Shown one piece after another: positions 62,701-64,000 of a stretch of 64,000 nt of DNA (its first letter is position 1; each line of letters starts with the position of its first letter). The notes below the pieces were generated by a model, which was given only the letters and a program-made list of their open reading frames with translations, was not told where the DNA came from and did not search any database. Where the stretch lies: contig CM059625.1 in assembly GCA_030435675.1 (NCBI GenBank), forward strand, positions 9,672,001 to 9,736,000, given 5' to 3'. Source of the stretch: Steinernema hermaphroditum. Taxonomy: Eukaryota; Nematoda; Chromadorea; Rhabditida; Steinernematidae. A program made the position numbers and the translations under genes.

Positions 62701-64000
62701 ACCGATACTGACGACTTATGCTCTTCTGTTGCAAGAAGCAAGTCCGTCGCAGAGCTTAATGTATTATTTAATGTATAGTTGCGTTGTTCGGGCCGCCCTG
62801 GATTTTCGCACACTCTTTTCCTTATACGCATTTGAGAAATGCTTTGCTAATAGTGAGAAAAGGGGACATTCGACATCTTCCCGGCACGACTTTATAATTC
62901 GGCTAGCGTACGGGGCTGATTTAACCGTTAAGGACGGCTTAAAATGCAGACAATGCGCAAAAATTTGTGTTGTTTGTTTAGCGAAGGCCCTTAGCAGACC
63001 TTCACGTAATGGACTGATTTCCTATTTCTTCCGATTTTTGTTGACACTCCATTCAAAAGAAGCTTCTGGTATCTCATTTTTCGCATTTCGTTCCATCAAA
63101 CTCTTTGAAATCCAAAACTGTGCCTCTCAAGCGATAATCCTTTTGAGACTCCCTTTTCGGATCCCAGCTGAAGGTCCTTGTCATACGAAGCACATAGTAA
63201 GCACAATAAAGGAGATTAGACTGTATTACAAAGAGCGTGAGAAGCGCCGAGAATGAACCTAATGAAATTGGTTTCGAAGAGTGCCAAAGTGATTGTTTCT
63301 GACAGAAGAATGCCACAGGCAATATGCAGACTAATTCGTTCGCACTCCTCTTATTCTCCTCATCTTTGCGTTGTTCCAATCGGCGCTCTCAAGAAGCGCA
63401 TTCGTACGCGGCTCTATCCGGGTTACTCCTATTCTGGCCACCCGAAGGTGACAAATCATCACGAAAAGATTTTCCCAAGCGTCTTCTATGCGTCGCGTGT
63501 GTCCAGTCGTGTAATCGCTTAGACAATTAAACAGATGGAGGAATACATTTGCGACATTATTCATTGCGGTGCGTGACAAACCTCCATCATATCGCGCAGG
63601 TACTATATTCAATTCAGATACCTGTTGCGTTTTCGCTCATTTTTAATTTCCAAAACGTCACCAGCCGTGTCATAAGCGCATTTCGCTTTCGGCGATCCGT
63701 TCTTGTCGCGATCGTTTGTTTTGGCTAGATATGAACCTTTGCCTGCGGGGCCCTACACCCGAGTGCGCCCCTTTGTTGTGAAATAATAGAATATAAACGA
63801 AAAGAATGGGCTGCTCGGGTATGAATTCTATCTCTTTTTGTTCACATTTCCTCATTTTCTTGCGCACAACTATCAGAACAGAAGGTGGTCCGCAGGCCAA
63901 CTCCCTCGCCTGCGCATCCTCTTGTCAAAGCTAGCGGCCGCTCATTCAAATGGTTCTTTATTCAGTTAGGTCATCTGGGAACGATTACAATTAAGTAGTG
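59776..64000. other. right-end region, no supported gene
   Basis: Long open frames occur at 60185-60655, 60921-61376, 62442-62831 (minus) and 62672-63256, the last two overlapping on opposite strands. None has clear splice partners or a domain. A donor-like GCT|GTAAGT lies at about 62191. The region may contain unrecognised multi-exon genes or the start of a gene beyond the window. Confidence 0.4.
60198..60233. repeat. CA/CACT-rich microsatellite
   Basis: Runs of CACACT and CACACA followed by CATACACACA form a short simple repeat. It creates the artificial Ser-His-Thr start of the long open frame beginning at 60185. Confidence 0.8.

Noticed and set aside
62672..63256. 194-codon open frame on the plus strand at the right end
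   Set aside because: It starts with GTG rather than ATG, overlaps another long frame on the opposite strand, has no domain, and its length is near what chance gives for the longest frame in a 64-kb window.

Overview
The window looks like nuclear DNA of a nematode, most likely an early-branching (clade I, whipworm-like) species. The reasons are very short introns (about 40-60 nt, GT...TTTCAG), compact genes of 4-11 exons, moderate GC, a FLYWCH/MULE-type remnant, and animal genes whose closest recalled models include C. elegans SUR-6, KIN-29, GPA-12 and MYRF. The genus is an inference; no ribosomal or mitochondrial marker is present. All gene models were built by hand from reading frame, splice signals and recalled family sequence, and exon phases were checked to close.

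Left half (1-37.2 kb), all on the plus strand: PP2A B55 regulatory subunit (1877-3750); astacin metalloprotease with EGF-CUB-TSP1 tail (4581-8187); Fringe-type glycosyltransferase (9278-11166); salt-inducible-kinase/KIN-29 (14283-17436); G-alpha-12/13 subunit (19116-20504); PLD3/PLD4-like type II membrane protein (23313-26112); NELL-like secreted TSPN/VWC/EGF protein (27050-29300); MYRF membrane-tethered transcription factor (32598-37196). A large inverted repeat lies at about 21.0-21.76 kb.

Middle (38-44.7 kb), all on the minus strand: a divergent KChIP/neuronal calcium sensor-like gene (38030-38909), a Cys-loop ligand-gated channel (39517-41023), a broken FLYWCH/MULE-type gene (41867-42660), and NMN adenylyltransferase with a long C-terminal tail (42881-44701).

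Right third (45-64 kb) is gene-poor and AT-richer, with small, mostly unrecognised genes. Several have signal peptides: a cysteine-rich protein (49110-49575), an LDLa-domain protein (52140-52763) and a CUB-like protein (53147-54133). Further low-confidence short genes were found only by following splice sites. No operon, tRNA, rRNA or CRISPR structure was supported. The genes are mainly signalling and cell-surface functions and do not form one obvious pathway. Fringe and NELL-like together suggest extracellular signalling repertoire kept here; as far as I recall, C. elegans lacks Fringe.
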